Positions 14,281 to 26,153 of a DNA stretch of 64,000 bases are shown in pieces (position 1 is the first letter of the stretch; each line of letters begins with the position of its first letter). The notes under the pieces are model-generated. The model made no database searches. It was given only the letters and a program-made list of their open reading frames with translations, and was not told where the DNA came from. Origin of the DNA: Straminergon stramineum (Eukaryota > Streptophyta > Bryopsida > Hypnales > Calliergonaceae); assembly GCA_963920665.1 (NCBI GenBank), contig OY987265.1, positions 41,297,001 to 41,361,000 on the forward strand, read 5' to 3'. The position numbers and the translations under genes are program-made.

Positions 14281-15621
14281 GTTAGCACAACTTGCTTGAC
14301 AAGGATAATCGAAGGAGCTCTTTAATGATTGATTTCACTTGCTGACAGTGTGAAACTCTGTAGATAGAAATTTCCTTCTGTGAACATTGTATATCTTAAT
14401 TACGGATGCATGATTACAATTTGAACGGCATCTATGACAATCTCAAATGCACCTTCCCTCCTGTGGCCCCTCCGGTGCAGGATAAGAGCCCGGAGCTCAA
14501 AGGTAAATGTGAAGTGATAAGATAGTCCTATTCTTCCTTGGTAGAATGAAGACTAGATGTACTTGTGATAAAAAATTAAGGCTGATTAATAGCAGACCTC
14601 TGATTCTATGACCAAGCTTGTTAGCAATAAAGTTCGCGGAACAAACGAATGAGACTTCCTCTTGACAGTCGTGGATAATTGAACTGCCGAACACTCTTGG
14701 GAAAGTAATGATATTTTCTGATGAAGGTCGGAGAGTGCCTGGAGACGATGTCAACGCTCTACTTAAACCTGCTATTATGAATCGAACAAGGCGTGTTTCA
14801 TGGCTGAGAAAGAGAAAGGGTTCTGACGCAAGTGAACTGGCTGTAAGCATAGTATTCAAAAGGAAATTTCTAGTCGAAGAGCACTCCGAAGCATGCCCCA
14901 AGGGTATCACCAAGCTCTACCTTTCCAAATTTTGACAACGATGGAATTGACCTTGACAACACATCTCGTGGAAATGAAATCGAAGAGGGCGAGTTCCGAC
15001 ACTGCCAAGGTATGAGACATCATCCTGAAAGCAATCTTGAGAATTTCATTTAGTTGTATTATTTGCATAGCCAAGTTATTATGATGAATAATCTCGGAAG
15101 AGAAAGATTTGGATCCATCAGATGTGCAGTATGAGCAATAGAAGAGCAGTGAAGCCAGAGACACGTTAGCATGATGAATGATCTCGGAACAGGTTTTGGC
15201 CTCCTTGTCTCCTCACAGGAGACCTCTGCGAGATCCTTCGATGTCCTAACAACTCTACGTTTTGAAACAATTGTTGTCAAACCAGAAGCTATGCAACCCT
15301 TATGAGACTCTAATAATGCATTGTGTCCAATCCAGGACTGAACACCTCATATTATCGGGTACATACGGTCCAGGAAGCAACTGCTGATAGCAAATGGAAT
15401 AATAGCGTCTCCTGAAGTGTCTCCTCTTTGGCCCAGGGCTGACAGCTTCTGTAACATCCAATCGGACGTATCATGGCTTCTTTGGCCAGCAACCAAGATA
15501 ACCAATGAATCAAGAACACCGATGGAACAGGAGGCACGTACACATTATTTTACACGAATCCAGTCCAGTTCAACGCCCTGGATTCAAATGTACAAAGCTT
15601 TACAAAGAAAAGCGACGTTAG
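14281..15621. other. Spacer between copia element and phosphatase gene; no assigned gene
   Basis: The base composition is mixed and less AT-rich than the repeats. Plus-strand frames at about 14708-14848 and 14940-15018 end at good-looking splice donors (GGCT|GTAAGC and CCAAG|GTATGAG) and could be exons or remnants, but I recognise no domain. A 24-bp motif, ATGATGAA(T)AATCTCGGAA-like, occurs at about 15080 and again near 15171. The right part, next to the phosphatase stop codon, probably includes its 3' UTR. Confidence 0.4.
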
Positions 15622-18600
15622 TCAGTCATCATCAGAGTTATCAGAATCAATGGGGTAATTGCTCTCTAAAGGGATATCTTCGGTAACATGAGAATATTCA
15701 CTGACCCCGATTTTTCTCCTATACTTCTCATACAAAGTGTTAAACAGACATGACGAGCATGCTGTTATAACCAATGTCACCAAGACAAGCAAGATGGGGC
15801 TCAATCCCCCTACGCTGTTTTTCATCCCGAAGGTCCATTTCGGCGTATTAGCATTGTACAGAACTTGCGGGTCGATTTTACTCATTTTGGAGTCATCCAG
15901 CTGTTTCCAGGTGAAAATCCCCTGGGTCGTTTTCGCAAGCCCCTTCTTGGTCTTGAGAGAGGCCTCCACCACTCGAGCTCGTCGAGACCATCCCACTTTG
16001 CTGCGCCGGATAAACCACAACAGACCGATTAGTGGAAAAATGGTAAGTCACCGGAAATAAGTCCTTCAAGAAAGGCGCGTTGATTTCTAAGATATTACGT
16101 GATCAATATAAGATGAAACTGGCCATGCCCAATTTTTAGCTCCCTTATTGCGTTTCCGTGGAAGCCAAGTGAACTTTAGAAGCAGCAAGAGGATCAAATA
16201 TTGATCGAAACAAAGAAATGGTTGGTGGAGTTGATGGCTTGCAACCAGTAAGCATGCTTGCGTTTTCGATACGTTTCATGGGAGCCAAGTGTACTTTAGT
16301 AGCAGGTAGCAGTAAGACCAAGAAAACTGATCAACAAAAGGAATAGTTCATGGCTTACCCATAAGCATGGTACCCGACACCACCGCCGTAGCAGAGATGG
16401 ATACCCAGAAGCTCCCCACAGTAGTCGTTGGTATGGTCATGTCCAGCAAACGTAGCTTTCACATCTCCAGCTTGCAAAAGTGAAGTGAAGAAGCCCGAGT
16501 TTATCAGAGGAGAGAGAACGGCCTCATGTTTCTCACCAAGAATCTTCGATGGATCCTTGAGTACAGAATCGTATTCAGGAATTGGAATATGGAAGTAGGC
16601 GAGCGCGGGCGTTGGAGTTGATGCGTCGGGTGCTGACTCCTGCAAATTGACAGTCAGATCATCACAAGAAAACAAATGAAAAGTATACACTTCGGAATTT
16701 CAGAAACCTATGGTATTCTTCCTCCAACAAGAAAACGGTTTGTACTCTCATATTCTAACTTCGAAAAAGACCAAGGATTCTTGAATTTCATAGGACCCAT
16801 TCGATGGAATCACATTGTGAAAAATACAACTAAGATGGGACCAAATTTCATATCATCAGAATCAGTGAAGAAAATTTTATGTGTCGGTAAAACATAAATG
16901 AAATTTTACCAAGAGAAAATCCTCATATGACCTACTCAGAACTGATAAAAACATGAGACTCATTTCAAGTCTTTTGAGGGCTAATGCAAGCACAACCCAC
17001 CCGAAGCTTAGCTGCAAGGAGCTGATACCACAGTATCTGACTGGCGCGAATCCAATCGTGACCACCCACACGAGAGATATTTGAGTACGCTCCAGTATCG
17101 AGAAAATAAAGGTTCAGTAAACTTGTGTTATCAGACCCCAAGCCTTCTGGACCAAACACCTGGAGGTAGTAGTTCCCAACACCATTGACCTGGATAGGAG
17201 TTTGGCTACCTTGTTGGCCCAAAAGAGATTCCATGCTCGGATTCAACACTTGAGAAAGGGAATACTCCATTTGGGTCAAGTAGTTCATCACGTCTTCTCT
17301 GGGAAGGTTGGATTCGTGGTCATGGTTGCCCAAAACTGCAGCCCAGGGTATTTTGGCATCAATCACCGGTTGGAATGCTTCATCCATCGATGTCGTGGCG
17401 TTGTGTGCATCAAAGTCGATGTTGTCTCCTATTCATAGATCCACAAAGAGATTGTTAAGCATATGTAACACACCTGGCATCATAAAATATCTTGAAGGAC
17501 CTTAGGCTTATCTCCTTGTTAAAACACAGATCAAACACTATACTTGCAGAGCAGTGAGGATTTGGTGAGATAATCTCTATCATCTCAAAAGACTCCCGGT
17601 TAGATTCACTAAGTTCTTAATGTTCAGTTAAATTCACATAGTCCTCAAGGGAGTTAATGATAGTGTAACACAAATGATGATGTCAAACAAATGATGATGT
17701 AATACCAACGTTTGTGCGATGATAGTTTTATAGGCATTGATTTCATATTACATTGGCAAGAATTCAGTTTACATCAACCAACATTAACTTATATTCATTA
17801 GACATTATCTTCATATTGATTTGATGATCCATTTATTTTAACATTAACTTACCATTAGTAACTCAGTGAAACTAATAGGGGGATTTTATGAGATGACGCC
17901 CTTCCCCCCAAAAGCAATCGCACCTGTGAAGACGACGAGATCTGGTTTTTCAGATGACAGAAGCTGTTGAATGAAGAGCGTGGTATTCACATCCGAGCAT
18001 GTCCGCAGTTCCTTAGGGGCCAAATCCTGGCATGAGGTTTGGGCTCCATTGGCGTAGTGCATATCAGCAATCTGCACTCTCACATCAATCAAAATCAGAG
18101 TCCTACAGCTAACAAATCCACACAATAATGCAAGAACTCTCACTAGTCATCGACTGCACATTGCAAGGATCCCTAAAGGACCAAGAAGCCCAAATTGCTC
18201 CTCGCGTTTTCTGGCAGCCTTGAGTGGGTCATATGAGGACTTTCTTTTATTCAATTTTAATAAAAAAATTTAACCAAAAATAGAATGCACTTCACTGATT
18301 CTAGTAATTGAATTTCTTCCCTCACCTGAATTCTATCAGTTTCACAAGCAAATTGGTCGCATCAAAATCACGAATCCATGGCCCTTTGGGGGTTAAACCT
18401 AAAACCCTGCCGAGATCCTCGATATAAATTCTACATCCATGTTCAAGGCATCATACACTACAAACAGAAAACACATGGTTCCCGAGGCTTCTGAAATGGT
18501 GTTGGTGTTGAATCTAACATTCCACCGAACAATCTCGCACTCTAGCACGACGACTTTAAAAGAACACTTTCATAAAAATCTTCACGGCCAACTGAAAATG

Positions 18601-18840
18601 CCCGAATTGCAAAGAAACTCTCAAATTCACATGACATTCACTCATACCCTAATTCTATAGTACCTGCAGAATTTTAAACGTCCCGTCGGGGTTAAACCGC
18701 AGCTTGGTGGGTGCAGATTGCGCAGCGCGTACGAGCAAAGATTCCGAGGACAATAAGCCGATCCCCCACACGGCCAACAGGAACAAGAACGGGCATGCTG
18801 CGAATGGCGGCCATGGCAAGTCCATGCTGCGAGCGCCCAT
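15622..18840 (-). CDS. Purple acid phosphatase-like metallophosphatase (PAP28/29/14 type) with C-terminal membrane anchor
   Basis: There are five exons, read right to left: 18664-18840, 17924-18071, 17001-17428, 16359-16639 and 15622-16000. All introns are GT-AG and all phases agree, giving 470 residues. The start was chosen because it gives a signal-peptide-like N terminus (hydrophobic core about residues 14-28). Calcineurin-like metallophosphatase motifs are ADMH (61-64, the DXH site), GDNID (109-113), GNHDHE (142-147) and GHDHTND (317-323), followed by CYGGGVGYHAYG (334-345). They match the plant PAP28/29/14 branch, annotated as probable phosphatases of uncertain activity that hydrolyse phosphomonoesters through a two-metal site. 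Family members are usually near 390-400 residues. This one adds a tail of about 70 residues with a membrane helix (about 411-431) and an acidic, serine-containing end, so I infer a type I membrane protein with its catalytic domain in the secretory lumen or outside the cell. The assignment is firm; substrate and activity are unknown. Confidence 0.93.
16146..16370. repeat. Imperfect tandem duplication in phosphatase intron 4, reaching the splice donor
   Basis: Two copies of about 110 bp begin at about 16149 and 16258. They share GCGTTT(C/T)CG, then GGAAGCCAAGTG(A/T)ACTTTAG or the matching GGGAGCCAAGTG form, and a TGATGGCTTGCAACCAGTAAGCATG / TCATGGCTTACCCATAAGCATGG block. On the minus strand the second copy covers the exon 4 end and its GTAAGC donor, so the first copy carries a degraded duplicate of that junction inside the intron. 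Confidence 0.6.
18171..18320. repeat. TTAA-type element fragment in phosphatase intron 1
   Basis: It starts CCCTAAAGGACCAAGAAGCC and is related over about 150 bp to 57641-57790 in an intron of the phosphorylase gene. The 17-mer AAGAAGCCCAAATTGCT is identical. The TTAA is not kept here; the flank reads GGAT. Confidence 0.55.
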
Positions 18841-19227
18841 TCAAATGGGGAATCTGTACAACCCCGCAGGATTTGAGGCTTTCCTCGGATTTATCCCAAA
18901 TAGAGTCCCAATGTTACATGATCTAGGGCCAAATTCGCTCTCTGGAGTGGGTCTGCACTGCTCATTGCTTCGGCGTCGTTCGAAAAGTACGAGGGTGGCG
19001 CAATTCGCACCTTGTAAAAATTCTGACGACATATGCAAGATCCACGCTCGTGCACACATGAAGTGAAAAATTGCCAGATCTCGTGAGGAAGCGCTCCGTC
19101 CTCGGAGTACCTGGACCGTCGAGATCATCATCCATGGATGACAACGATTCTGTTCGTCCATCGATTCGAAATTCCGGTAGAGGGACCTCATATGACAACG
19201 CCGAAACTTCTTTTTGGAGACCTCAAC
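18841..19227 (-). promoter_or_regulatory. Upstream region (5' UTR/promoter) of the phosphatase gene
   Basis: This moderately GC-rich stretch lies between the phosphatase start codon and the first TTAA-bounded repeat. Long open frames on both strands overlap here, with no recognisable domain, which is common in GC-rich leader DNA. No clear TATA box was identified. The assignment rests on position alone. Confidence 0.4.
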
Positions 19228-19449
19228 CCCTAAACGACGCGGCGGACTTTTTTTGTCAGATGAATGACAAGGAATTCTCCCCTGTAGGACAGAAGTGCAA
19301 TTATTCATCCTCTGAATTAGGGGTGGAAAGGGGAGATCTTCTACAACAGTTTGACTCCCAATTAGTATTTTTTATTTTTTTTAAAGTGGATGATGTCACA
19401 GGGTTCCAAAATGGTTGATGTCCATGGTCATCAGCCCGGCATTCAAGGG
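19228..19449. mobile_element. TTAA-type MITE unit 1 of a three-unit array
   Basis: It begins CCCCTAAACG, preceded by TCAA, and ends CATTCAAGGG, followed by TTAA (19450-19453). The interior is homologous to the next unit: GTC(A/C)GATG(A/G)ATGACAA, TCTTCTACA and AAAGT(G/A)GATGATGTCACA blocks occur in the same order. Confidence 0.6.
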
Positions 19450-19453
19450 TTAA

Positions 19454-19682
19454 CCCTTAAACATTAAACTTTGAAGTGGACGTTTTTTGTCCGATGGATG
19501 ACAAAGAATCTCTTTGTGTAGGACAAAACTACAACTATCCATCCTAGGCGTTTTGTGAGAAAAGGGTAGGTCTTCTACACTAGTATGACATCCAATGAAT
19601 ATTTTTTATTTTTTTAAAGTAGATGATGTCACACAATTCTAAAAGGGTTGATTTCCACAATGACCAATCTATCCTTTAAGGG
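19454..19682. mobile_element. TTAA-type MITE unit 2 (229 bp)
   Basis: It is flanked by TTAA on both sides (19450-19453 and 19683-19686). The terminal inverted repeats CCCTTAAA...TTTAAGGG match over 8 of 8 bases. It lies in the same orientation as unit 1 and shares the TTAA with it. No coding capacity. Confidence 0.7.
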
Positions 19683-19686
19683 TTAA

Positions 19687-19846
19687 AGGACAGACTAGTG
19701 ACTGTGGAAATCCTCCCTTTTGGAACCATGAGACGCCATCTACTAAAAAAAATCAAAAATACTCATTGGAGGTCAAAGTATTGTAAAAGATCTCCCATTT
19801 CTACACCAAATTCCAAAGATGAATAGATCATCTCAATGTTTATGGG
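19687..19846. mobile_element. TTAA-type MITE unit 3, inverted relative to units 1 and 2
   Basis: It is bounded by TTAA at 19683-19686 and 19847-19850. Read backwards it repeats units 1 and 2: for example GATCTCCCATTTCTACACC against the AAAGGGGAGATCTTCTACA side, and GCCATCTAC...AAAAATACTCATTGG. Units 2 and 3 form a large palindrome centred near 19684. Confidence 0.65.
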
Positions 19847-19850
19847 TTAA

Positions 19851-22175
19851 CCTTGTAAAGATATGGTTGCCCATGACGAAGATAGTCACCAAAATTCTCC
19901 AATTATTTGCCCAATAGGTGCATTTTTTTTCTTTAGTCAACAGTGAAGTCATCCATCAATCCATTGTGGTTTGCAATGTCCTTACAAGGTTAAGGAACCA
20001 AATATCTACATATTGTTGGTAGAAGCTTGATAGCCAAACCTGATTTTAAGTTTGAAGATAAAAATTCTTGTCATGATTTATGTCCAAACAAAAACATAGA
20101 AGTATCAAGTTTAGTGCATGATTTCTTTTTTAAATTTTAAATATTTTAAATATTAAAATTTATCATATTTTCTACCAATTAATGACCAAATTAATTCTTA
20201 CCCTTACTCCTTCAAGGACATTTCATATCTAGGCTTGGTCAAACTTCATTATATTTCTATATTTAAATACACATCTCAAAAATTTGATATTTGATGCATA
20301 TGGAGATTTATTTCTAAAATTTAATTTCATTATTTTCTAATTAAAAACATCAAACTGAATTTTATATGATTTTTTAACAATTTTTTTTAATAAAAATCAT
20401 AGAAATTACAAAAACGCTCTTAAATGAATATTTTAAAGAAAATGGAAATAGTGACAAACTTCATGATGTAATTGATGTATTCCTTGAGTTCATATCAAGA
20501 GAAATTTGATAGAAAAAGTTCAAAAGTGGCACATTTTGAGCTTTCAAGATTCTATGATCTTCAAAGTGTCACAAAAATTAAAATTAAAACTTTTTGATAA
20601 AAATGAAAATGGAATAAAAAATAGATTATTGGAGCTATATATTTTTTAATTTTTAAAAACACTTAAAATCAAGAACTATATAAAAATTCAGGTATTGACT
20701 TTCAAAATGCTTGTAGGGCTTGCTATGTCTTTTAAAGCGGGTTAGAATCAAAGGTTAGTCCAAATTTCCAAAATTGTAAAGATATATTACAGGTGTAACT
20801 TAGGAAAATAATTTACTACAAACTTCCTAAAAAAAGTTGTAAAGTGAAATCAGTAGACCATATCTCTATCATTATATCAATTGCTACACTAACCAGTAAT
20901 TTTTAGTAAAATTTGAAACAAAAAATTTAAAATTCCCTCTAAAATTGATTGTTGATCAAATATTTTGATTTTCACATTATTTCTTTTAAAGTTCAAAACT
21001 TTAATTCTAAATATAGTGACATTTAAAAAATTATTATTAACCTTTAAATTTAAGTTGTTTTCAAAGAGATACTTTTGGTACTAAAAACACTTGTTTTTGA
21101 GGTCAAAATATTTAAACAGAAAAGCTCTAATAATCTATATCATGATACAATAGTAAAAAGAATTAGCACAAGTATCTCTAAACATGTAGTTAAATGAAAA
21201 AAGAAAAAGTTTTTATGTGCTTAAGACATATTTTCACTCATCGATTATTGAAAATTTAATAGTATATTTTTTTAGGTATTAAACTTATACTATATATTCA
21301 TCTATCAAATTAGTCACACATCAAACATAGTTTTATAAGAAAATTATATAATAAAAATTTTCATTTGCGACTTCTACTTCCTTTCCAAGAATTATAAATT
21401 TTGAATATATTTATAAATAATTTAATTATTATACATATATACATACATATAAAAACAAGGAAAACTTTAAGCATGGAAAATATTAAAATCATAAAGAAAC
21501 CTTTCATCACAATTCAATATGATTTTCTATACATGATTTTAGTAATTAATGGTTAAATAAAAAAAATTCTATCATTATAAAAAGAACAAATAAAATAAGA
21601 TAATAAGATAATATATATGGTAATTCAATTTTATCCTTGCCAAGAAATTAAATTTCATATATCACTTGAAGGATATAACATCCAACATGATACATCACAA
21701 GCCTCTTTCACAAGATGTGATGAGCCATTGAAAGTAAGATTTCAACCAATGAGAGTTTTCAAAATTGAGAAGATTAAAGAATGTATTTTGATATTTGAAA
21801 ATTTTAAGTCCAATGGAGAAAACAATGTAGACAACATTTTTGTCCTCCATAGCAAAATGATATGGAAGAGTCCTCTGAAATTATAGTCAAGCCCATTCCA
21901 AGAGGTAGGCTTGATTATAATTCTAGAGACTTTTAAACAGAAAGGATAATAATCAAACAATTAAAATGAACTCACATTACAATTTGCCTTTGTTTAGAAA
22001 ATTTACTAAAATAGTAGGTTGGACACTTTTGTACCCTCTTCTCATTTCACACTACCTCCAATGGTTGGCTCCTCAAAGACAAGCCATGGACCTTAAGAGA
22101 TTTTCTTCAAGACTTCTCAATCTAATATAAAGTGACCTAAAGTAACCAACATCAAAATTAGATTATTATTCACAT
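19851..22175. other. AT-rich intergenic DNA, no gene seen
   Basis: Long A/T tracts and no open frame of interest. The only ORF-like stretch, near 21617-21886, has no recognisable domain and is compositionally like its surroundings. No clear repeat ends were found apart from weak similarity to neighbouring AT-rich DNA. Confidence 0.6.
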
Positions 22176-22181
22176 TTCTAA

Positions 22182-22398
22182 TACAAGAGAAATGGGTGTT
22201 TTAAGTGAGTTTTTAAGTATAGTCCTAGACATAAGATTACAAGTAATGACCTTCAAGGAGATTTTCAGTAAAAATTCAAGAAATACTTAAGATTTTAGTA
22301 AAATTTTACTAAAAATATCCTAAAAGGTCATTACTTATAATCTTACATCTAGGACTATACTTAAAAACTCACTTAAAACACCCCTTTCTCTTGTAGTG
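22182..22398. mobile_element. Foldback MITE with ~73-bp terminal inverted repeats
   Basis: The left arm (22182-22254) and right arm (22324-22395) are inverted copies with only a few mismatches. They share TACAAGAGAAA(T/G)GGGTGTT and AGTATAGTCCTAGA blocks. The right end extends to CACTACAAGAG when read inward, which resembles plant CACTA-type ends. TTCTAA occurs on both outer sides (22176-22181 and 22399-22404). The middle is also palindromic. No coding capacity. Confidence 0.85.
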
Positions 22399-23007
22399 TT
22401 CTAATTATCATTCCTAAATGGAATCATGATGTCATTCATGAGATTTCAAGGGTAATTTTTGTATAAATTCAAAAATCAAAAAATAAATGAGATGAATGAT
22501 CACCCAACCAATGGTCAATTTTTTATTAGGTTTTTTCTTTAGCTAATTTTTTATTAGGATTTTCCATTCTTTATTATAAAACAATCTTGCTACCGTATCT
22601 CTACTTCGTTCATTTTGGGGTAAGACAACTCTCCTAAGTTCAAGGGAAAGATCAAGGACGGTTGAAATAGTAAGTCATTCTAGCATTTGAGAAGTTTTTT
22701 GAGTTTTACACACTATTTTCCTTCAATTCCCAAATTGATCCAATTTTTCAAGTACAAAGTCCAATTATTTTCTCTATTTTTTTACTCGAAATAGAAATTT
22801 TATAGATTTTTTCACCAACTTTTAGCCAATATTTTCAAATTACAACAAGTTTTTTTCCCAATTCCACTGGCTAACATTGAATTGTTGCTTGTTCTTCCTA
22901 GACATCAATATTTTTTTTTATGCACAAATTTTTGCCACTTTGCTACAACCAAAAGATGTTGGCTATTTTTACAAAGGAAATTTTTATTTGTTGGGATCAA
23001 AATAGCC

Positions 23008-23284
23008 AAATTAGTGTTGTACTTTAGGACCAGTAGCCAAATTTTACCTAGGCATCACTTAGTTTTTATATAGATATCACAAAGTATCACCCAAGTGTCA
23101 CATGGGTATTGAAGAATCAACTAGCTCCTTCTCCAAAACGAAAACAAATTAGTGCTATATTTTAAGACCAGTAGCCAAATTTTACTCAGGCATCACCTAG
23201 TTTTCATATAGATATCACCAAGTATCACCCAAGTATCACATGGGTATTGAAGAATCAACTGGCTCCTTCTCCGAAATGAAAAAA
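23008..23284. repeat. 138-bp tandem duplication upstream of the plastid-protein gene
   Basis: Copy 1 is 23008-23145 and copy 2 is 23146-23283. Both start AAATTAGTG and share CCAGTAGCCAAATTTTAC, ATATAGATATCAC and CATGGGTATTGAAGAATCAA. They differ at a limited number of positions. The second copy ends about 210 bp before the predicted start codon at 23493. Confidence 0.9.
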
Positions 23285-23492
23285 AATCACTGCCTGACAT
23301 AGGGCCATGTGCTTTCGTTTCTGCGTAGGCCCATGGTAAGGACCCGCCATCGCTCCTGGAGGGCGCCATGCGTCATCCGGCCTCGGAGGCTTTTGCATAC
23401 AGCAGCTCAAGCTTGCCTCCCTCCATAGCTACCCCTTTGCCCCCCGCCTTCCCTTTCGTTTGAGTTCGCCGGCGCCTCTCCAGATTGCAGCG

Positions 23493-24995
23493 ATGGCCAT
23501 GCTCACTCTAACAGCGGCGTCCACTCTCTCCTTGCGTCTCGCCGCTTCGGCAACCCTCCAAAGATCCTCTCCAAGTCCGGCCTCATTGTTGGGCGTCAAG
23601 GCTACTCCTCGCATGTGAGTGTTCTGTCTTCCTCTTTGGACCTAATTTCTCTCTTGGGGAGGCATTGGATCCCACGCGAACTTGATGGGGGTGCTCGGGG
23701 GTGGCGCTTGTGCATGGGATGTGGTTTGAGGGCTTTGGAGGCTGAGTTTTGGGGTTGGAATGTTCCAGTTGCATTGGCGAGAATTCGGCTTCTCTTCGGT
23801 GCTGCCGGAATGTGTGCTTGAACCCTTGAAGGGATTGTTCCAAATGGAGTCATGATATTTTGAAAATGGCCCACATTCTGTCGTTTTTGCGAGATTTTCT
23901 CGGGACTGACACCTCGTCGTACGATAAAAATTTATAGTCTGTCCTCTCGAAATCGGTAGTGATGTGAAAGAATATAAAGCCTCTTGTGCTTTCTCCTTTA
24001 GTGAATTCCGAGGAGTATGAAATGGATTCACCGTGAATTTTGACGCTTCCCATGGGCCGGAGAATTCTCTGCACTCGAAGCTGAGATTAGTTCAAACCTG
24101 TTCTCTGAACTCAAAGCTGAAATTAGTTAAATTGTTGTATTTGAATTCTGACAAATCGCTGTCAATTCTGTGCAGGAATGCAACAAGCCTGAGATTGCTA
24201 CCCACTTTAGGTACAGAAAGTTCGCTCTTCTTCTAGGGTTGGCGGGCGTTTCCATACCTTCTGTATTTCATTTTCTGCGCCCAGGAGTGTCTTCTAGACC
24301 TATTTCTTTTTACTGTCTCTATACCCAATGGGTGGGACTAAGCAATGGTTCGGAAGTTACGGTACTTAATGAAAATGATACATGTGTTACAAGCAATAGT
24401 AGCATGGGGTCCGTCTTTCTAAAAAATGAATTTCTAATGTCTGGTAAGCAATAGTATTCTAATATGTTAAATAGGGTTTTGAAATTTCAGTTAGTGAGGA
24501 TTAATATAGAGAAGATTGTATTGATCATAAGTGAAGAGATATGGAAATTAAGCATTTCTACTTGGGGTGAGGACACATGCGATTAGCTGCTTGTTTCATT
24601 TTCCTACTGCTAATATTGATCTTAAGGAATTTCAAGGTCTCCTGGCTCGTCCAAGAAACGTATGGTTGGCACGAAATCGTTGGCAATGCTTGTTCTCTTT
24701 TACAGCGAGTGAGAACGTTTGGCTCCACTATTTCGGCTTACACCTAGTCTTTTCTGCTACAGGATCTTTCAAACAGCCACCACAACAAAGAAAGTGGCGT
24801 TGTGAGGCTGAATCAGTCGACACGAATGAAACAGCGGCAGCCGGGGAGCAAAAAGTTTTCCAAGTGAAGGAATCGCTTACAGAGAAACAAGGACCTCCAG
24901 TCCTTACTATTCTAGCAGGATTTGTCGTAGCTGTTCTGGTAATCTGGGGTCTGTGGTCTCTTATTTCGGCAATATTAGGCTTCTTTTTTCATTGA
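23493..24995 (+). CDS. Small plastid-targeted protein with one C-terminal membrane helix
   Basis: There are three exons: 23493-23614, 24176-24210 (35 bp) and 24763-24995. The introns are GT-AG (donors GTGAGT and GTACAG; both acceptors follow pyrimidine-rich sequence) and the phases agree, giving 129 residues. The N terminus (about 1-45) is rich in Ala, Ser, Thr and Leu, with basic residues and no acidic residue, typical of a chloroplast transit peptide. It is followed by a hydrophilic acidic stretch (about 65-93) and one long hydrophobic helix (about 98-128) containing GFVVAVLVIWGLWSLISAI, ending two residues after FFF. I infer a thylakoid or envelope tail-anchored protein. I cannot name the family. 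Small thylakoid proteins with CAAD/CURT1-like helices are superficially similar, but the second half of that domain is absent. A second in-frame ATG lies two codons downstream of the chosen start. Confidence 0.75.
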
Positions 24996-26153
24996 GTAGG
25001 TTACAAACAAGGCTACTATTTGGCTACTGTATTGATTATCTTTGTGATGTATATCTCGATTGCTTTAAAGACTACTTCGTGTACAAATATAAAACCCCGG
25101 ACTCTATTCCTTCGAAGAGGTCTAGTATTCGTGGTTTGTGATTCTTGCCAACTGTTTCAGGTTAAGATGTTAAGTTTTTTTTTCAGGAGAACAAATCAAT
25201 GCATGTGAATCAGAATTCAGACGAGTGCCCTCATTTGCAAGCTTTTCGGCAAAAGGCATCTACATAAGCTGGGACGTTATATAGGAACAAAACTGTTACA
25301 GGATTTCGCCAAAATGTAGAATCTCTGCAAGACTTGTGGAGGTCATAAGTCAGTCGTTGCAAGCCAACAGAAGACTATTGAGCAATGCAACTGCCATGGA
25401 AGGTCTACATCCAGCCTAGTCCACATGTCTGTGACTGCATTTCGTGCAAGAACCAATTTAATGCGAGTGTCAGTAGCTTATCCGCCTACTACATGATTCT
25501 TCTGTGACCAATGATTGTACCAGCACTGGGTTCAAATGGTCGGTTCAATTTGTCGATTGTACCAGCACTCGGTTCTGAACGGGGTGGGAAACTTCTCACA
25601 TCTGCTCCAGATCCCAATCATACACTCGGATTTCACCTTGCCGAAGGGAGATCAATGCTTGCTCATCCAGATCAGCGATTACCCTCTGGAGATCCCTTCT
25701 TACACCGATCGACGCTTGCGGATACCTAATCAGAGAGAGAGCCCCATCTCCAACATGATTCTTCTGGTGCAACTGTCGCATGATCTGCCTAATGGACCTT
25801 ACGATAACATCAGCCTGTACAAGACTCAGAAAAAGCCAATCCCTCTAATTTCCTAACTACACAATCCGATCTGTACGGGCGAAGTCTATTCATTTGATGA
25901 TTGCAACGATTTCCTCTTATTTAGGCCAACCAGCGATCGATGGACTTACAATGCTTTGCATTAGATAAAGATGGGCATGGACCAAAGAGCTCATGACCTC
26001 CTGAGCTAGCTGCAAACATGGGGAATGGGAATCTTGAATTGGTGGGCAGTTTTTGACACAATTCATAGTTCAGATCCAAAATTCGCACACCCTACATGAT
26101 ATTACTCACTAGCTGGAAGAAGAAGATGACGACGACGACGATGAGGAGGAGTC
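24996..26153. other. Intergenic region between convergent genes; 3' UTRs
   Basis: This holds the 3' flank of the plastid-protein gene (+) and of the ERF gene (-), which converge. A short duplication, GATTGTACCAGCACT(G/C)GGTTC, occurs at about 25513 and 25556. A GAAGAAGATGACGACGACG low-complexity run lies just past the ERF stop, near 26115-26150. No gene was recognised; the ORFs here lack domain features. Confidence 0.5.
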